Positions 12,500-46,261 are shown, counted from the stretch's first letter. The stretch: 64,000 nucleotides of DNA from Undaria pinnatifida (GCA_012845835.1 JABAKD010000004.1:7173765-7237764), one strand, 5' to 3'. Translations and numbers: made by a program. The notes: a model not told the origin generated them from the sequence alone.

Positions 12500-12860
12500 C
12501 CTTTCACACACGAGACAGATCGGATCTATCTGTCGATGATATATGCTTTTCAGGGAAGACGGTGTATGGTGATCAGCACGGCCTATAGATCATGTTGCTG
12601 TGATCTGTTGAGTTGCACGGGAGACAGATCCCTGGGGCGTGTGTGTGATCTGCGTAGGCTATAGATCATGTTGCGGTGATGTTTGTCTTCTGGGGCAAAG
12701 AGAGATCCTTGGTGTATGTGATCTGCGTGGGCTATAGGTCATGTGGCCGGATGGGAGCCGTATGACTTATATGATCTGCATGATCTAGCTCGTGTTTCCT
12801 GGGTCAGATCTGTCATATACAGATCCTGCTTAAGATATGATGACGACAGAATAGGATCTA
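12500..12860 (+). repeat. GATCTG-rich degenerate repeat block
   Basis: Several copies of GATCTGCGTAGGCTATAGATC and AGACAGATCCCTGG-like units occur here. Related blocks lie at 30913-31085 and 32745-32850. The units are degenerate and their origin is unknown. Confidence 0.6.
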
Positions 12861-13099
12861 GACTATCTACACGTGTTTTTTTTTTTTTTTTTTGTGCGAA
12901 AACTTGCGATGTAGCCGGCAGTGGTTTCTGCTGCTGGAAAAAAAAAGGAAAGCCCACGCTGACAATTCCACACTATTTCCAAGTGTTTTTTTGGCCGAAA
13001 TGGTTAATGCAGTTCTGGAAGGAGTTAAGACGCGAAAACCAGACAGGCGTAAGCCAGATGGTGGCGGTGGTGGTAGAGATAGTGTTTTGAACCAACCCC

Positions 13100-15330
13100 A
13101 TGATGTGGTTTCACCAGTTTTCGCGGCGCCTGCTGCTGCTGCTGCTGCGATTTCTGCTGTTGTTACTGATGTTGCGTTTTCTGCTGCTGCTGCGGCGGCG
13201 GCGGCGACGGCTGCCTATTGCGTGGGCATGCTGAGAGCGTGGCATTGAGGGCTCACGCGTAGCACGACCGCCCCCCCCCCCCCCCCCCCCCCCTTTGCCC
13301 ACCGGTTGGTTCTTGCCCTGGGGGGAGGACGTAGAGATGGAGGGGGCGGGGGATTAGGGCGCGTGTCGCTTTGCGGAGGGATTCGAAGGGGGGGGGGTGC
13401 ACTTGGACTTTTCGGGTTCGGTGGGCAAAGGGGGGGAGGGGGGAGCCGTGGAGCCCTGCTGGGGGGTTCGTTCGGAGGGGGAGGGGGGGGTCACTCGAAT
13501 TCTGTGCGAGTTGGGTGGGCATGGGCAGCGTTACGCTTATGACTGGCGGGAGGTATATCGAGCGGGTGGGTGGAGGGGGTGGCCATTTCGGCACCTAACA
13601 TCGCAAAAAAGCAGGAAATGCGATCGATTTTTCTGTGCTTGTTTTTTTCTTTTTCTTTTCCAAAGGATATGGGAGCGAAAAAGAGAGCTTGTAGTAGCAG
13701 GTAGAAGAACTTTTTTTCTTTAATGGAAGCGGTTTGGCGAGACGAGGGGGGGGGGAGGAGTTTCGCGAAAAGGGGAGGCGTCAGGCGGAGTAGGGTAGGG
13801 AGTTTGGCGACTGGGAGGGGGGGTTTACCACGAGAGATGGAGGGCGACAGCAAGTAGTTGTTCCGCCCCACCTCCTCCCGTAGCGTGGATTTTCACCTTT
13901 TTGTGGGGGGGGGTTGGTGCTATTTTTGGGCATTCTATGGGTGGGAGGGGGCGATCATTATGCATCGGCGTTTTGCCCTATAAGCAACGAAAAAGAGGAC
14001 ATAAAATGACTTCGATTTTTTCTTCTTTTTCTTTTTTTTTGGGCGACCATTAAGGATCGACGTTGTGCCCCATGAGAAGCCGCAACGGAAAAAAAAAAAA
14101 ACCGAGAAAGAAGTGTTGCGTCTTTTTTCCTAGTGCTTCTTTTTCTGTTTCTTTCTGTTTCTTGGTTTTCTAATTCGCTTCCTTGTTGTGTTTCTTTGTT
14201 GCTGTTTTTCTCTTTTTTTTTTGCTTGCTGTTTTTTTTGTTTTTTTTTTCGATGTTTTCCCTTGTTTTTTTTTTTATCGTTCTTCGTTCTTGCATCTAGG
14301 TTCTTGTTCTTGGTCTTCCTTTCGTTTTTTTTCTCGTTCCTCACCCTCTCTTTTGAGTTGTTCTAGTTTTCTTCGTCCCTGTGTGGTGTAAAAGAAAGGC
14401 CGTGTGGTATTTGTGTTGCGTCGTCCATCCTTCCCCCCTTGCGTGGGTCATACGTTCAATCAAAATCCAATCCATTCGCGAAGTTTAAAAATAATGACTA
14501 AAAGACGGTGGTCAGTTTTTCGTCTCTCGCAGTAATACTATTTGGTCGCGCCGACTTGCTTGCCAAGTCGGGCGGCGGAGGGGGGGGGGGGGGGGGGGGG
14601 GGGGTCGAACCCCCTTGGGGGGGAGGAGCTTTGACCCCGGGGGCGTTTTCGACCGGGGTTGGGGGAGGTGTTGGAATATGTAGAAGACTCTATAGCCTGT
14701 GTATTTTTCGCGATGTGGAAAGATTTACCATGATTTGCAGTAAGATAGTCAGTAATATCCAATATCGAAAGAACTACGATGATCTGTAGTATGATCGGTA
14801 GGATCAACAGATAATGAGGGGAGGGGAGGAGGGCGGACGTTGGGGGCGGGGGGGGGGGGAGGGGTTAGCTTGAAACATTGTTTCGTCCTCGTTATTTTCT
14901 CGTGCGGGAATGTGTGTGCGTGTGTACTGTAATATGGCTTAGCACTGTCGCGATCGTCGCGCTATTTGCGCGGCGGGATGGGATGGGACGGAACGGGATG
15001 GGTCGGGACGGTATGGGATATGACGGGACGCGACGATATGAGATGGTCTGGGGAAGGGGTGGAATCCGATGGAATGGGACGAGAAATGATTGGGTGGAGC
15101 GGTATGGGACGGGACGGGACGAAATGGGATGGGGGGGGGTCCGATGGGATGAGACGAGACAGAATCGGACGGGACGTGTCTAGGGTCGAATGAGGTGGTT
15201 TGGTCTCGGATGAGACGATGGGATCGCATGAGACGATATGGAATCGTATGGGACGAAATTGGATGGGATCTAGACGAACTGGGATGGAGCCAGACCAGAT
15301 GGGATGGGATGAGGTGTGAGATTGGCGGCG
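13100..15330. repeat. Low-complexity block: GCT/GCG runs, poly-C, poly-G, T/C tracts, pentamers
   Basis: The block holds a GCT/GCG trinucleotide region (13125-13215), a C tract of roughly 25-30 (13269-13293), G-rich DNA to 13560, T-rich DNA at 14100-14370, a G tract of about 25 (14579-14604) and a degenerate GGGAC/GGGAT pentanucleotide array (14975-15325). Frames inside are glycine-, serine-, phenylalanine- or arginine-rich strings of no credible coding value. Confidence 0.85.
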
Positions 15331-16239
15331 GGGCTAGAATACGGCCGTCTCCTTCGTGCAGCCGCAGCCGGTTCTCTTTAGTTTATGCTGCTACCGCTTC
15401 TTGTTCCCGTTACTAAAGATGCGTGGCATGGCAGGCAAGCGGGGGGGTTCTGAGATGGAACCGTACTGTACCCTTTTCGTGGCCGCTGGGGAAGCGGGGG
15501 TGAGAGCGGAGTGGCACAGGGGGCAGCGGGGGGGCGTCGAGCGTCGTCGGGCTCGACGCCCGCGCGTCTTTTTTAGCCGGTCTAACAGCCGTGAGAGCCA
15601 ATATTGATGATGTATCCCTGTTTTTTGTGTACCCTTGTTCTCTCTTGATGTCTTGATCCTTCAATTTCTTCCGTTTATTTTTCTGCGTTTCGTTCTTGAT
15701 TTATTCATCTGTTATTATATTACATGAAGTGGCTTGAATTTTTCTTATCATGAGTCATTTTTTTTGTTTTGCCACTCGAAAGGAGTGCATTTTGTAGAGT
15801 GTCTCGGCAGCTGTGCCACCCGCAGATAGCCTTTGCAGGTTAGCCTGTGTTGTTGTTTGATGTGAAGTGACGCCACACTCAAAAGCAGTAACCTCCCACG
15901 GCCGTCCCAGACTGGCTGTTATCCGTCTGTCTCTCCTCCCTCCCTCCCAATATTGTATTCCGACCTTTCTGCTTGGTGTCCACACCGATGCATATTTTCC
16001 GTTTTTAGTGCTCCCCGAGCGCCGTGGAAAGATAAAACCAACTCAAATGTCCGCCGCTGTAATGAGATCACTCAAATTTCAAAAAATCTGTATCCCCAAC
16101 TCCACAGACAATCATGCAGACGTATAGATCGTGCGACACACGGGCAGAGAGAAAGGGAGACCGTCAAACAGGCAGATCAGGGATTTGTAATATAATGCCC
16201 CGGTACTCGTACCAGGTTATCGACCCGTGTTTCAATAGA

Positions 16240-16622
16240 GGTGCACCAAACCGTTGTTTTTTCTGGGAGGGTTCCTCAACGTGGGAGCTTAACCCCTTTT
16301 ACAACTGGAAACCCGTTTTTGGGGACAAAATTACTTGGATTTAGTATAGGGAGGGGTTCGGGGGCTCTAAAGGGGTTAATAGACCTCTCCCAAAAACTGA
16401 CTTCAAATGTGGAGAGCAAAAAATTAAACTTCTACATACACCGGTGGATGAAAAATCCCATATGGCTTAGGTACGTACACAACGAGAATCTTTGCCAAAA
16501 ATAAAAAAAAAGGTGGATCTAAAATTTCCGACGATTTCATTGGGTTAAGGAGCGCCCCGTCATTTCAGACAAAAAAAAAAATGGCAAAAATCGCTACCTC
16601 CATCGTAGCACGCGTCTCTCTC
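16240..16622 (-). mobile_element. GACGCGTGCTACGA TIR element carrying a nested TTAA MITE
   Basis: In reverse orientation this is a member of a family of roughly 250-330 bp whose ends are GACGCGTGCTACGATAGAGG and its inverse. Conserved internal parts include CCTAGGCCATGGGATTTTTC and TTCGGGAGAGGTCTTAAG. The copy is split at its internal TTAA by an 83-bp MITE (16293-16375), so the TTAA element inserted after this one. Other copies: 16987-17309, 18016-18567, 18749-19050, 19108-19770, 20560-20690, 22476-22758, 23197-23470, 37846-38100, 47286-47592, about 51180-51336. Confidence 0.8.
16293..16375 (+). mobile_element. 83-bp TTAA MITE nested in a larger element
   Basis: The insert starts CCCCTTTTACAACTGG and ends CTCTAAAGGGG and is flanked by TTAA at 16289-16292 and 16376-16379. 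The related element at 22476-22758 carries the unoccupied site (AGCTTAAGACATC, TTAA at 22540-22543). The occupied and empty sites together define the element ends and the TTAA duplication. Confidence 0.9.
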
Positions 16623-16986
16623 GGCGGTGCTCAAAGCAACAAGGAAGGGGTTAGCCAGGCAGACCATCCACGATTGACTATGAATTCGTACTAGTAATAG
16701 TGCACGTATAACAAATAGTGCCTGTCCGTGGTTCTTGGACCGGGTTCTCGAAAAAAAACTATCATGATTGTCTCGCAAAAATAAAGAAAAGAAAAACTGC
16801 AACACTCGAGGTGTTTCGGAAACATCCTCCGGAAATAGTGTACATATATATTCTGGAAAAACCCCATGTTCTTGAAAAAAAAAAATCGGCCTCTCTGTAA
16901 GCGCTGCTTTTGCCGGCCGGAATCCTGTCGTTACAGCGGGGTACCGGGGGCGCCCTCAAGGGGCGTCCCTTAGAGAAGCTGAAATG

Positions 16987-17309
16987 ACGCGATGCTACGA
17001 TACAGTAGAGATAGGTATCACTTTTCGTCTAAAATGGTTTCTGAACTCGTTGGCTGCGCTCCCTGACCCAACATCGTCGAAAAACAGGTCAATTTCTTTT
17101 GCATAATTATCGTCGATGATAGAGTACCTAGGCCCCAGACAGACGGGATTTTTTTCAAATCCGCTGTATGTAGTAGTGTTTTATTTTTCTCCACATCAGT
17201 TTCGGGGAGAGGTCTCAGGCCAGATGGGGTGGTCTTGGGCCTCCAAGTTGAGGACTCTCAGGGGGAAAGTGGTGGTGACTCCTCTATCGGTGCGACACGC
17301 GTCAGATAC
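16987..17309 (+). mobile_element. GACGCGTGCTACGA TIR element, diverged copy
   Basis: The left end reads GACGCGATGCTACGATA and the right end reads TCGGTGCGACACGCGTC. The internal CCTAGGCC and GGGGAGAGGTCT motifs are kept, but the copy has many substitutions and small insertions. Confidence 0.7.
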
Positions 17310-17456
17310 TTTATTAGATCACGTTAAAGTTTGGGGGTTAGGGCCACCCTATCTGTGTATGTATGTATAGGCAAATTTTTGTCCCGATTTACAAGTTTGC
17401 TCTCCATCAAATCGGAGCTCGTACACAACGCTACAGACTCGCGGGCAGACCCAGGC

Positions 17457-17529
17457 TGGCCTGGGTGTTGCAATGGTACTTTGGCCTGGGTGTTGCAATG
17501 GTACTTTGGCCTGGGTGTTGCAATGGTAC
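17457..17529 (+). repeat. 25-bp tandem repeat, three copies
   Basis: Three almost perfect units of CTGGGTGTTGCAATGGTACT plus TTGGC lie head to tail. Identity between the copies points to a recent expansion. Confidence 0.9.
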
Positions 17530-18748
17530 ATAAGGCGTTCGTCGCTCGCAGTGAGAAACGCGAGCTTGGCGCCGCGGCCCATTTATTGTTTGGTTTTTAA
17601 CACCATCGACCACAGGCTAAAAGAAACGAAATTCCACAAAAAAAGAATCCATGTATTAGACCATGTTTATAAAATTGTTCTAACTACGTCAGCTATGATG
17701 AGTTCGACAAATTTAGGATAATCGATCCTTGAGCATCTTCTCGCACTTAAGCTTATTGATATTCCATGTGGAATAATTATTTGGGATTTAGCATTGCACC
17801 CGATCCCGAGCACTCCCTCTTTCTTCCGTGTCAAGAAATTCTTTGTTTTGTCGCGGGAAAAAAACGAGCCTTCTTAAAATTTATCACGCGCCCGACTTTC
17901 TCAACCCGAATTTTTGATTAATCTTTCGGAGGACTATGATAGCCCTGGGGTGCGGGGGGTCCTGGGTCTTGAGATTAAGGTCATGCACGAAAATAAGTAC
18001 ACCCCGCCACCCCCGACGCGTGCTACGATTGAGGTAGCACTTTTCGTCGGGAACGATTTCTGAGAATGGCGGGGCTCCTTAACCCAAAATTGTCCCAGAA
18101 TTTGATTATTCTTGTATAACATAATTTTCGTTGCATAAACTAGGTCATGGGATTTCGCATATTATCCGGTAGATCAAGGCTACAAGGTGTTAGAGTGTTA
18201 AAGATACATTAGTATCCCCTTTTTTTCTACTATTATCGGATCTGAGCCAGTCGCACTCGAGAACACGTGATACGATATGTACACTTGCACCACATTTTTT
18301 TCTGAGGTTCCTTCCTCAATTTGGGCAGAGCTTAATTAATACAGAGACCTCTCCCAGAAACCTGATATCTGGAGAGAAAAATAAAACTAACTGCTGATGA
18401 TGATGGCCGGATATGAAACCTCCCATGGCCTAGATAAACAACGAGAATATCATGCCAAAAAAAATGGCCTATATTTCCGTCGATTTTGGGCTATTAAGGA
18501 GCCCCGTCGTTCAGAAAACAGTTCAGACAGACGAAAGCTGCTACCTCTATATATCGTAGCACGCGTCCGAGTGACGCTTTTTGCCTCGCTGACGATGAAA
18601 CACGTGCGGCGATTTGTTTGGCATAGCGTATACATTTTAGAAACAGCACGAAAGCCTATGACCGCCAGAGGGACAGGCGGGGGGGGTCGTGAACTCGCGC
18701 GAGTGACCCCGACCAGCCACTCACTGGAAAAAAAATGGCCGAAAAAAA

Positions 18749-19050
18749 GACGCGTGCTACGACCGCTAGGTAGCGCTTTTCGTTCGGAATGTTTCCTGAA
18801 TGACGGGGCGCTCCCCTTAACCCAAAATCGTCCGATTTTTGGCAATTTTGTTTTTCACGATTCTCGCTGTATACCTAGGCCATATAGTATTCATGGGATT
18901 TTTCATCCGGTGTTACATAGCAGCGTTATTTATTCTCCGAAAAAATCGGTTTTTGTTAGGGGAGAGGTCTTCTTAAGCTCCCAAACTGAGGAACACCTCG
19001 CAGAAAAAAACAATGGTCTATTCACCTCTTCTATTGTCGTATCACGCGTC
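18749..19050 (+). mobile_element. GACGCGTGCTACGA TIR element, near-complete copy
   Basis: Both ends are present: GACGCGTGCTACGACCG on the left and CGTATCACGCGTC on the right. All the conserved blocks lie in order between them. The 244-codon frame across 18397-19131 is a by-product of this and the neighbouring copy and is not a gene. Confidence 0.8.
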
Positions 19051-20069
19051 AAAAGGGACCCCTACCGCAGCTTTGGTCTCGGTAGCAGTTTTTTTCCTCC
19101 CCCTTTAAGACGCGTGCTACCATACTGGTAGCGAGGTGGCACTTTTTTTCTGCCAATCTTGTTTCTGAAAGACGGGGCTCCTTCATGCCTTTACAACTGG
19201 AAACAAACCCGTTTTGGGGGATAAAATTACTTGGATTTAGTATAGGGAGGGATTTGGGGGCTCTAAAGGGGTCAAGGAGTTATCCCACGGTACCTAGGGG
19301 TTGCAAAGCAGGTTTTTGGACGAAAAAGTCCCTCGAGAGGCGATTGAGCTCCCCCTCAGGTGAGAAACTGCCGGCCGATTTGAAGTAATTTCACTCGAGT
19401 ACATATTGTTTCAGGACTCAAGACGGGTGGAAGCTTGTTCTCGGTTTGTGCGAACGAAAAACATTCGAAATAATGCCTCCGGGGGGGTGAGATATTGAGA
19501 GCTCCTCATGTGAGGGCCTCTCAGGGACTGATCTGAAGAATGATGACACCCTTAGCCTACTGTGGGATGGCTCCCAACCCAAAAATTTCGGAAATATACA
19601 TTTTTGTTTGTATGATTATTTCGCTGTGCACCTCAGCCATGCTGGGATTTTTCATCCGGTGTAGCAGTGTTATTTTTTATCCAAGTCAGTTTTCGGGAGA
19701 GGTCTTAAGCGACCTCCAACATTGAGGAACCTCAGAAAAAAAAAATGGTGCACCCCTCTATTGTCGCATGGGTCTTAAATCAGTTTTGTGGGCCAAGAAG
19801 GACATGTCTTGAGCTCCGAAAGTGAGGGGAAGTAAAAAAAAAAAACGGTTCACCGTTATCGTAGCACACGCCCCCCGGCCCCCGCCCCCCCAATGCAAGC
19901 AATGCCTGCCTGGTCGGTGAAAACCCGACATGCTCCGTCCCGACATTGTAGGGATGCGAGGGTCTAAGGTTATACGACTACGGCCATTCATGAGTAATGG
20001 GTACATCCCCCCTCGCCCCAACGCCTCCCTCTTGTCTTGCCCGGAGTGATTCCCATTCCACAGACGGAA

Positions 20070-20345
20070 AAAAAAATCGCTGATGCAGGATAAGATCGCT
20101 GACAAATATTTATATGTTTCGGGGGTAAAATCGCGGATGAACACCATTGATTTATAATCGCTGATGGATCGGCTACTAAAATCACTGATAAAATCACTAA
20201 TAGCATCGCTCGAAAAAGTCCATGATGAGATCGCCGACAAAACCGCCTGACATTCAATATCGCGGGCAGAATCGCTCGACAAAAAAAATCGCTGATAAAC
20301 CGTTGATAAATTCACCCACAAAATCGCGGAGCAGTGTTCACCCAC
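20070..20345 (+). repeat. Degenerate AAAATCGCTGAT tandem repeat
   Basis: A dozen or more variants of AAAATCGCTGATAA occur in about 280 bp with irregular spacing. The long minus-strand frame over 19758-20477 is created by this repeat and adjacent elements. Confidence 0.7.
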
Positions 20346-21739
20346 CTTTATCGCGGAAAGCGCCAACCAACCTAAAAGCTGCACCAACCACCACCGACAT
20401 TTTCTGCGGAAAATCCGTGCACCGTTCTCTTTCTGAGGCTCTTTGATAACAACCACTTGAGGGGCACTACACCGCACTCAAAGAGCGACTTATCAATAGA
20501 GTAAACTGAAGGGGCTACCCGACGACCAAACCCATGGCCCAGGTAAACATAATACTTATACATCGAAGTACATTCGAAAAAACAAAATGGCCTATTATTC
20601 ATTTTTTTTCCGACGATTTTGGGTTAAGGAGCCCCGTCATTCAGAAAACAGTTCAGACGAAAAATGCTACCTCTATCGTAGCACACGTCGAAAAAAAATC
20701 CATCACCACCACCATAAGCGTCGACTAGTGGAGTAAACCAACCAAGCACATAAACAGCGACAGACAGGGAAAACAGATAGTACCTGGTATGTAATTAGTG
20801 CTGCGAAACACACACAAGCCAAAATGCGTGCCTGTCGAGGTACAACCATCAAAGAGATGTAGTCTAACCACCCCCCACCCCCCCCCGTCCCCCTGCTCCC
20901 TCCCGCCTCTATACCCCCCCCCCCCCCCCTCCGCCAACCTCCACCCTACTCCACCCCGCTGCACCCCATCTCACCCGTTCGGGAAACGCTCATCTCTAAG
21001 TATCAACCGCAGAGCTTTGGCCCGTCCAATACCCCACCCACGTTTCACTCGCTATCGCTGCCACTGATCCTGCTCCTGCTGCTGCTACTTGCTGCTGCCC
21101 CTGCGCTACTGCCACATCACCCACTGCTACCGCCGCCGTCCCTGCGACATCCGATACAGCTACACCCGTCAGTCACGGCAACAGTGGCCGCTTCTAATAC
21201 CCCCCCCCCCCCCCCCCCCCCCCCGCCCCGGCGAACCATCGCCAACCCCTCTACCCCCGACCCACTCCCCTGTTGGAGGCGTCTCTACTGGGAATAGGTG
21301 CAGGGCTTCGTCTCGAAACTGATGGCCAAATGACTTGAGGCAAGCAGCAAACAAATACGTGCCCTAATCACCCCACCCCCACTCCTACTCCCGCCACCCC
21401 GAAGCAACCGGGGCTTCTCTCTACCCCGGGTGTCATAGCTATATCCCTCAAGGCAATCACTGGCGTTCACTTCTGCTGCTGGCAGACCTCCGCCACTTGC
21501 CGAGGCGCCCCCTGGTCCTCCCGTGCAGTAGAAGACGTCGATCTCCTTGCCTCCGACATCGCCGTCGCGATCACCTATTTAGGACCGTTCGCCAAAAAAG
21601 GGTATACCGGGAAGATAGGAGTCAGCGCAACCGTAAATGGTTGTTGGTTTGCTACGACTTGACCTCGATTTGATAACGTGTTGAACCACTCTGGAGACGT
21701 GGACCGTTCGCCAAAAAACGGCTATTTACTAACCATTCT

Positions 21740-22175
21740 TATTGTAGGATCAACCTGACCCGACCCGACCCGTGAAAACTGACCCGACTCGTGAAAAAGG
21801 TGACCCGACCCGACCCGTGAGAACTGACCCGACCTGTGAAAAAGGTGACCCGACCCGACCCGACCCGTTAGAACTGACCCGACCCCTGAAAAAGATGACC
21901 CGACCCGACTCGTGAGAATTGACCCGACCGGTGAAAAACGCTGGTTTTTACTCACCATTTCTAGTCCTGAATACTCCTGATTACTCTGTTTCCTAAATTA
22001 CGGAGGAAACAGAGTAATCAGGACTAAATGCGGTAAGTAAAAACGAGGGCTTCGACGGGTTGGGTCATCATTTTCACGGGTCGGGTCGCGTCAACCCGGG
22101 CCAGCTCTCAACGAGAGTCGGGTTGGGTCACCTTGACCTGACCCAACCCGTGACAACTGACCCAACCATTGCACA
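21740..22175. repeat. Inverted-repeat structure with GACCC arrays and perfect 20-bp stem
   Basis: A GACCC-based array (21745-21955) is mirrored by a GGGTC array (22065-22160). Between them a perfect 20-bp inverted repeat (21975-21994 and 22004-22023, arms TCCTGATTACTCTGTTTCCT) encloses a 9-bp loop, and weaker pairing extends outward through GTTTTTACT/AGTAAAAAC. The whole can fold into a cruciform. Related GGGTC-rich blocks without the stem lie at 32540-32740, 48420-48650, 51440-51500, 52650-52740 and 60640-60960. Confidence 0.85.
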
Positions 22176-22189
22176 GCCCGCCATCCCAC

Positions 22190-22440
22190 GGCAGGGGGTA
22201 TAGCAGATTCTAAGAATTTTCTGACCTCCTAAACATTAGGTAGGAGCTCGATATATCACCCCCGGAACACGACTTCGAAGGCAATTTTTCGTTTGCACAA
22301 CCCGACCAATTTCTCCTATGCCTTAAGTCCTAAGAAAATACATACACACACTCGTGAAATTACTTGACTAATGACTAACCGATGGTTCCTCGCTTGAGGG
22401 AGCTCAACCGGACAGGTACATTTTTAGTTAATCCAACAAC
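22190..22440 (+). repeat. Dispersed GACTTCGAAGGCA repeat
   Basis: Conserved parts CCATCCCACGGCAGG, ATATCACCC, GACTTCGAAGGCA and GTGAAATTACTTG recur at 19280-19530 (reverse), 34905-35015 (partial), 50875-51135 and, split by a GATG array, at 51990-52620 (reverse). It is non-coding; class unknown. Confidence 0.65.
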
Positions 22441-22475
22441 TGCAACCCCTAACCACATTTAGTCCAGACAAGGCG

Positions 22476-22758
22476 AGTGTTACGATAGAGGTTCACACCA
22501 CGTTTATTTTTTTTGCTGACATTTCCTAAATTCGGGAGCTTAAGACATCTCCCAAAAAAACTGACTCACATGGAGAAAACAACTGAAACCGCTATCATGC
22601 CGGATGAAAAAATCCCATGGCTCAAGTACACAACAAGAATCACGCCAAAAAAATAATAATGGCGTTTTTTTTCCCGACGATTTCGGGTATTAATCAGGAG
22701 CCCCGTCGTTCAGAAACCATTCTCGCCAAAAAACGGTATACCTCTACCGTACCACGTA
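22476..22758 (-). mobile_element. GACGCGTGCTACGA TIR element with empty TTAA site
   Basis: A reverse copy that retains the internal sequence TTCGGGAGCTTAAGACATCT uninterrupted. It provides the pre-insertion state for the TTAA element found at the same position in the copy at 16240-16622. Confidence 0.75.
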
Positions 22759-23196
22759 CCTTAATATGGTTACCCGTAATACCTATAGTCAGAACTCCAT
22801 GTACGTTTTAAAACATTGTTCGGTGTGTTGTGGTATTGCCCTGAGAGCGTCGCCAGCAAAGGCTTAGAATTCACGATGTCGGTTCCGGATATCGCACAAG
22901 AAGGTTTCAAGTGCATTTGGAGGCGTGTGCGCGTATGGGAAAAAGGGGAAGGAAAACTAGGCCTCACCCGCGCATGTGTCATTCAGCTCCTTCCGTGACC
23001 GTGACACAAGGGAACATTGCAAAAAAAACTGTATACCTATGCAAAGACATGGAATCTGCTACAGCGGGGTGCTCTTTTCATTTCTTTCAAACTCAACCGG
23101 GGAGTCTCGAACATATAAGGCGTGCGCCTCCGCCGCTGCATACTTCGTGATACGTTCGTGGGCACCACGTGTTCCAGCTGCCTTGTTTGCAAAACG

Positions 23197-23470
23197 AGAC
23201 GCGTGCTACGGTAGAGGCATCACTTTTCGTTTGAGAATGTTTCTGAAATGACGGAAGCCCCTAACCCTAATGGTCGGAAAAAAAAAAAATAATGGGCCAT
23301 TTTTTTTCGTGACTCTCGTTGCATACCTAGGCCATGGGATTCTTCATCCGCGATAAAGCAGGTTTTGTTTTTCTCTATAACAGTTTTTGGGTTAAGAAGG
23401 ACACGTCTTAACCTCCGAAAGAGAGGAACCTCAGAAAAAATGCGGAGCAATTCTATCGTAGCAGGCGTCA
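23197..23470 (+). mobile_element. GACGCGTGCTACGA TIR element, complete copy
   Basis: The left end GACGCGTGCTACGGTAGAGG and the right end CTATCGTAGCAGGCGTC frame a body of about 240 bp with the family's CCTAGGCCATGGGATTC block. It lies just beyond the proposed 3' end of the carrier gene. Confidence 0.8.
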
Positions 23471-23698
23471 CAATTCGGCATACCTTAATAATCCCAGCAT
23501 GCTGGTACGGAAAAAGTGAAAAACGCGTCCAACCCGGTGAAAAAAAATCACGGCCTAACTATGCGCAGAGAGAAAAAAAAACGCCAACAAGAAATATGAA
23601 GCTCCGGCACTATTGGGTTTTGACATGTCCCCAAATACAGAAAATACCACTGTTGCCAGAAATAATAAAAAAACTATTGCAGAAAACGAGTATGAACT

Positions 23699-33967
<10,269 letters not shown>

Positions 33968-34314
33968 CGCTGCTGTAGTACTTCGTTTATCGAGAGCAGC
34001 CTCACAAACGGAAATGCATGTCTTGGCCGTGGTCTTGCTTGTTAGGTACCAGCATCATATTAAACATAAAGGATGTTTACATATACAAAACAAGACTAAA
34101 TATACCTTATATTTAAGACCAATCTGCTATAAGGGAGAATTTTGGAGTTCCATTGGTTCTAACGGCGGTTTTCTGTCCCATTTATGCCGACGAGACTGTC
34201 AACCCAACCCAACACGCACCCCCGCACAAGCGCACGCCAATCCCAGCAGCCATCAGAGTCAACAAGGGTTTGCCAAGTCTAGGGCGTGGGGAAGTCAACA
34301 GTGCTAGCCCGAGC
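33968..34314. promoter_or_regulatory. Probable bidirectional promoter between carrier and gankyrin genes
   Basis: The two start codons are 347 bp apart on opposite strands with no repeat element between them, in strong contrast to the surroundings. The interval contains a CCAAT motif (34120), AT-rich stretches at 34070-34110 and a TATAAGG at about 34131. Shared control is inferred from the geometry; no transcription start can be read from sequence alone. Confidence 0.55.
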
Positions 34315-45076
<10,762 letters not shown>

Positions 45077-46261
45077 TTTTTTTGGTCGGGGGGGAGGAGG
45101 GGGGAAGAGAAGGGCGCGACCCGACCTTCGATCAAATATATGATAATTGTGGTTTGGCCATTCTTATTGCTTCCTGTCAGCTCTTTTTGAATTGAACACC
45201 TCAGCAATAATGTTTGGGATGGTTGACTTGGGAATAGTGTGTGAACGCCGGAGGATAAAAAGAAAAAGAAAAAGGGTGTGATGATTTTTGCGGTTCGATG
45301 CTATTAATAGTAGCTACAGCGAAAAAAAAGGGTACAGAAAGTGTCGGATCTTGTCACGCTGCGCTCGAGTGTCGTCCATCTCTTTCTGTTGAGAGCTTTG
45401 GACACGCCGCCTACCACCCCAGCAGAGAGGGAGCTGCTTTGTGTGGCCCGGCCGCTGCAATCCACGGACGCATGCTAGTAACACGACGATAAAAGTACGG
45501 TAAAAGTTCGCCATTTTGTTTTCTGAAGCTCCTCGCTTAGCTTAGTCCTATACCATAGACCCTCAGCTACGGTGGGCAGGGGGGAGGCGGGGGACGGGGG
45601 GGGGTTAACTCCTGGATACACAGGAGTGACTCTGTACCTCGCTGGCCGAAAAGCTTTGGGTTTGGTTGGCGCGGCGTAGGCAACCGTTCCTTCCTGCGGT
45701 TTGTTACAGCAAAATTGAAACAACACGACAACACGGCAGATTGGAAGCTGTACTCGCACTGGGGTGATGAAAACGTACCTTTCGGGGGTGAGGAACATAC
45801 CTTTTTGGGAACAGAGCTCCTCAACCGTGAGGAACCTCTTTAGAGGGCCCCGAAATCGCTCCCTGTACTAACTTCAAGTAAATTTGTAAGTGTGAGAAAA
45901 AAAAAGGGGGAAAAAAAGGAGGCGTTTTCTGAGGCTCATATAGCCACTTGAGGAGTTCTATATACTTCGAAATATGCCTTCTATCAATAAGGCAAAAAAC
46001 TTATTCTGAGAAGGCCGAAAGTACCAGCCGGCGAACAATACCATCGGCCCCCCCGGTGGAAGCTATGTCAATCAACCCAGCACCCGCGGGGGCGTCAAAT
46101 TTGGTTTTTAAGACGTGTCTGTGTCGGACGCATAAAACTGGGCCTTCCAAGGAGGGAAAAAAAGTTACACACACACCCCATGTGCATGGCCTACTGCTTT
46201 AGGTATACAACAAAATAAAAACGAGAACAAACATTCTTCGGCGAGAGTATGAACCTCGCTT

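Noticed and set aside
18397-19131. 244-codon plus-strand ORF
   Set aside because: It lies across two copies of a terminal-inverted-repeat element; its frame is accidental and similar strings occur at other copies.
19758-20477. 239-codon serine-rich ORF
   Set aside because: It arises from the degenerate AAAATCGCTGAT repeat and dispersed element copies.
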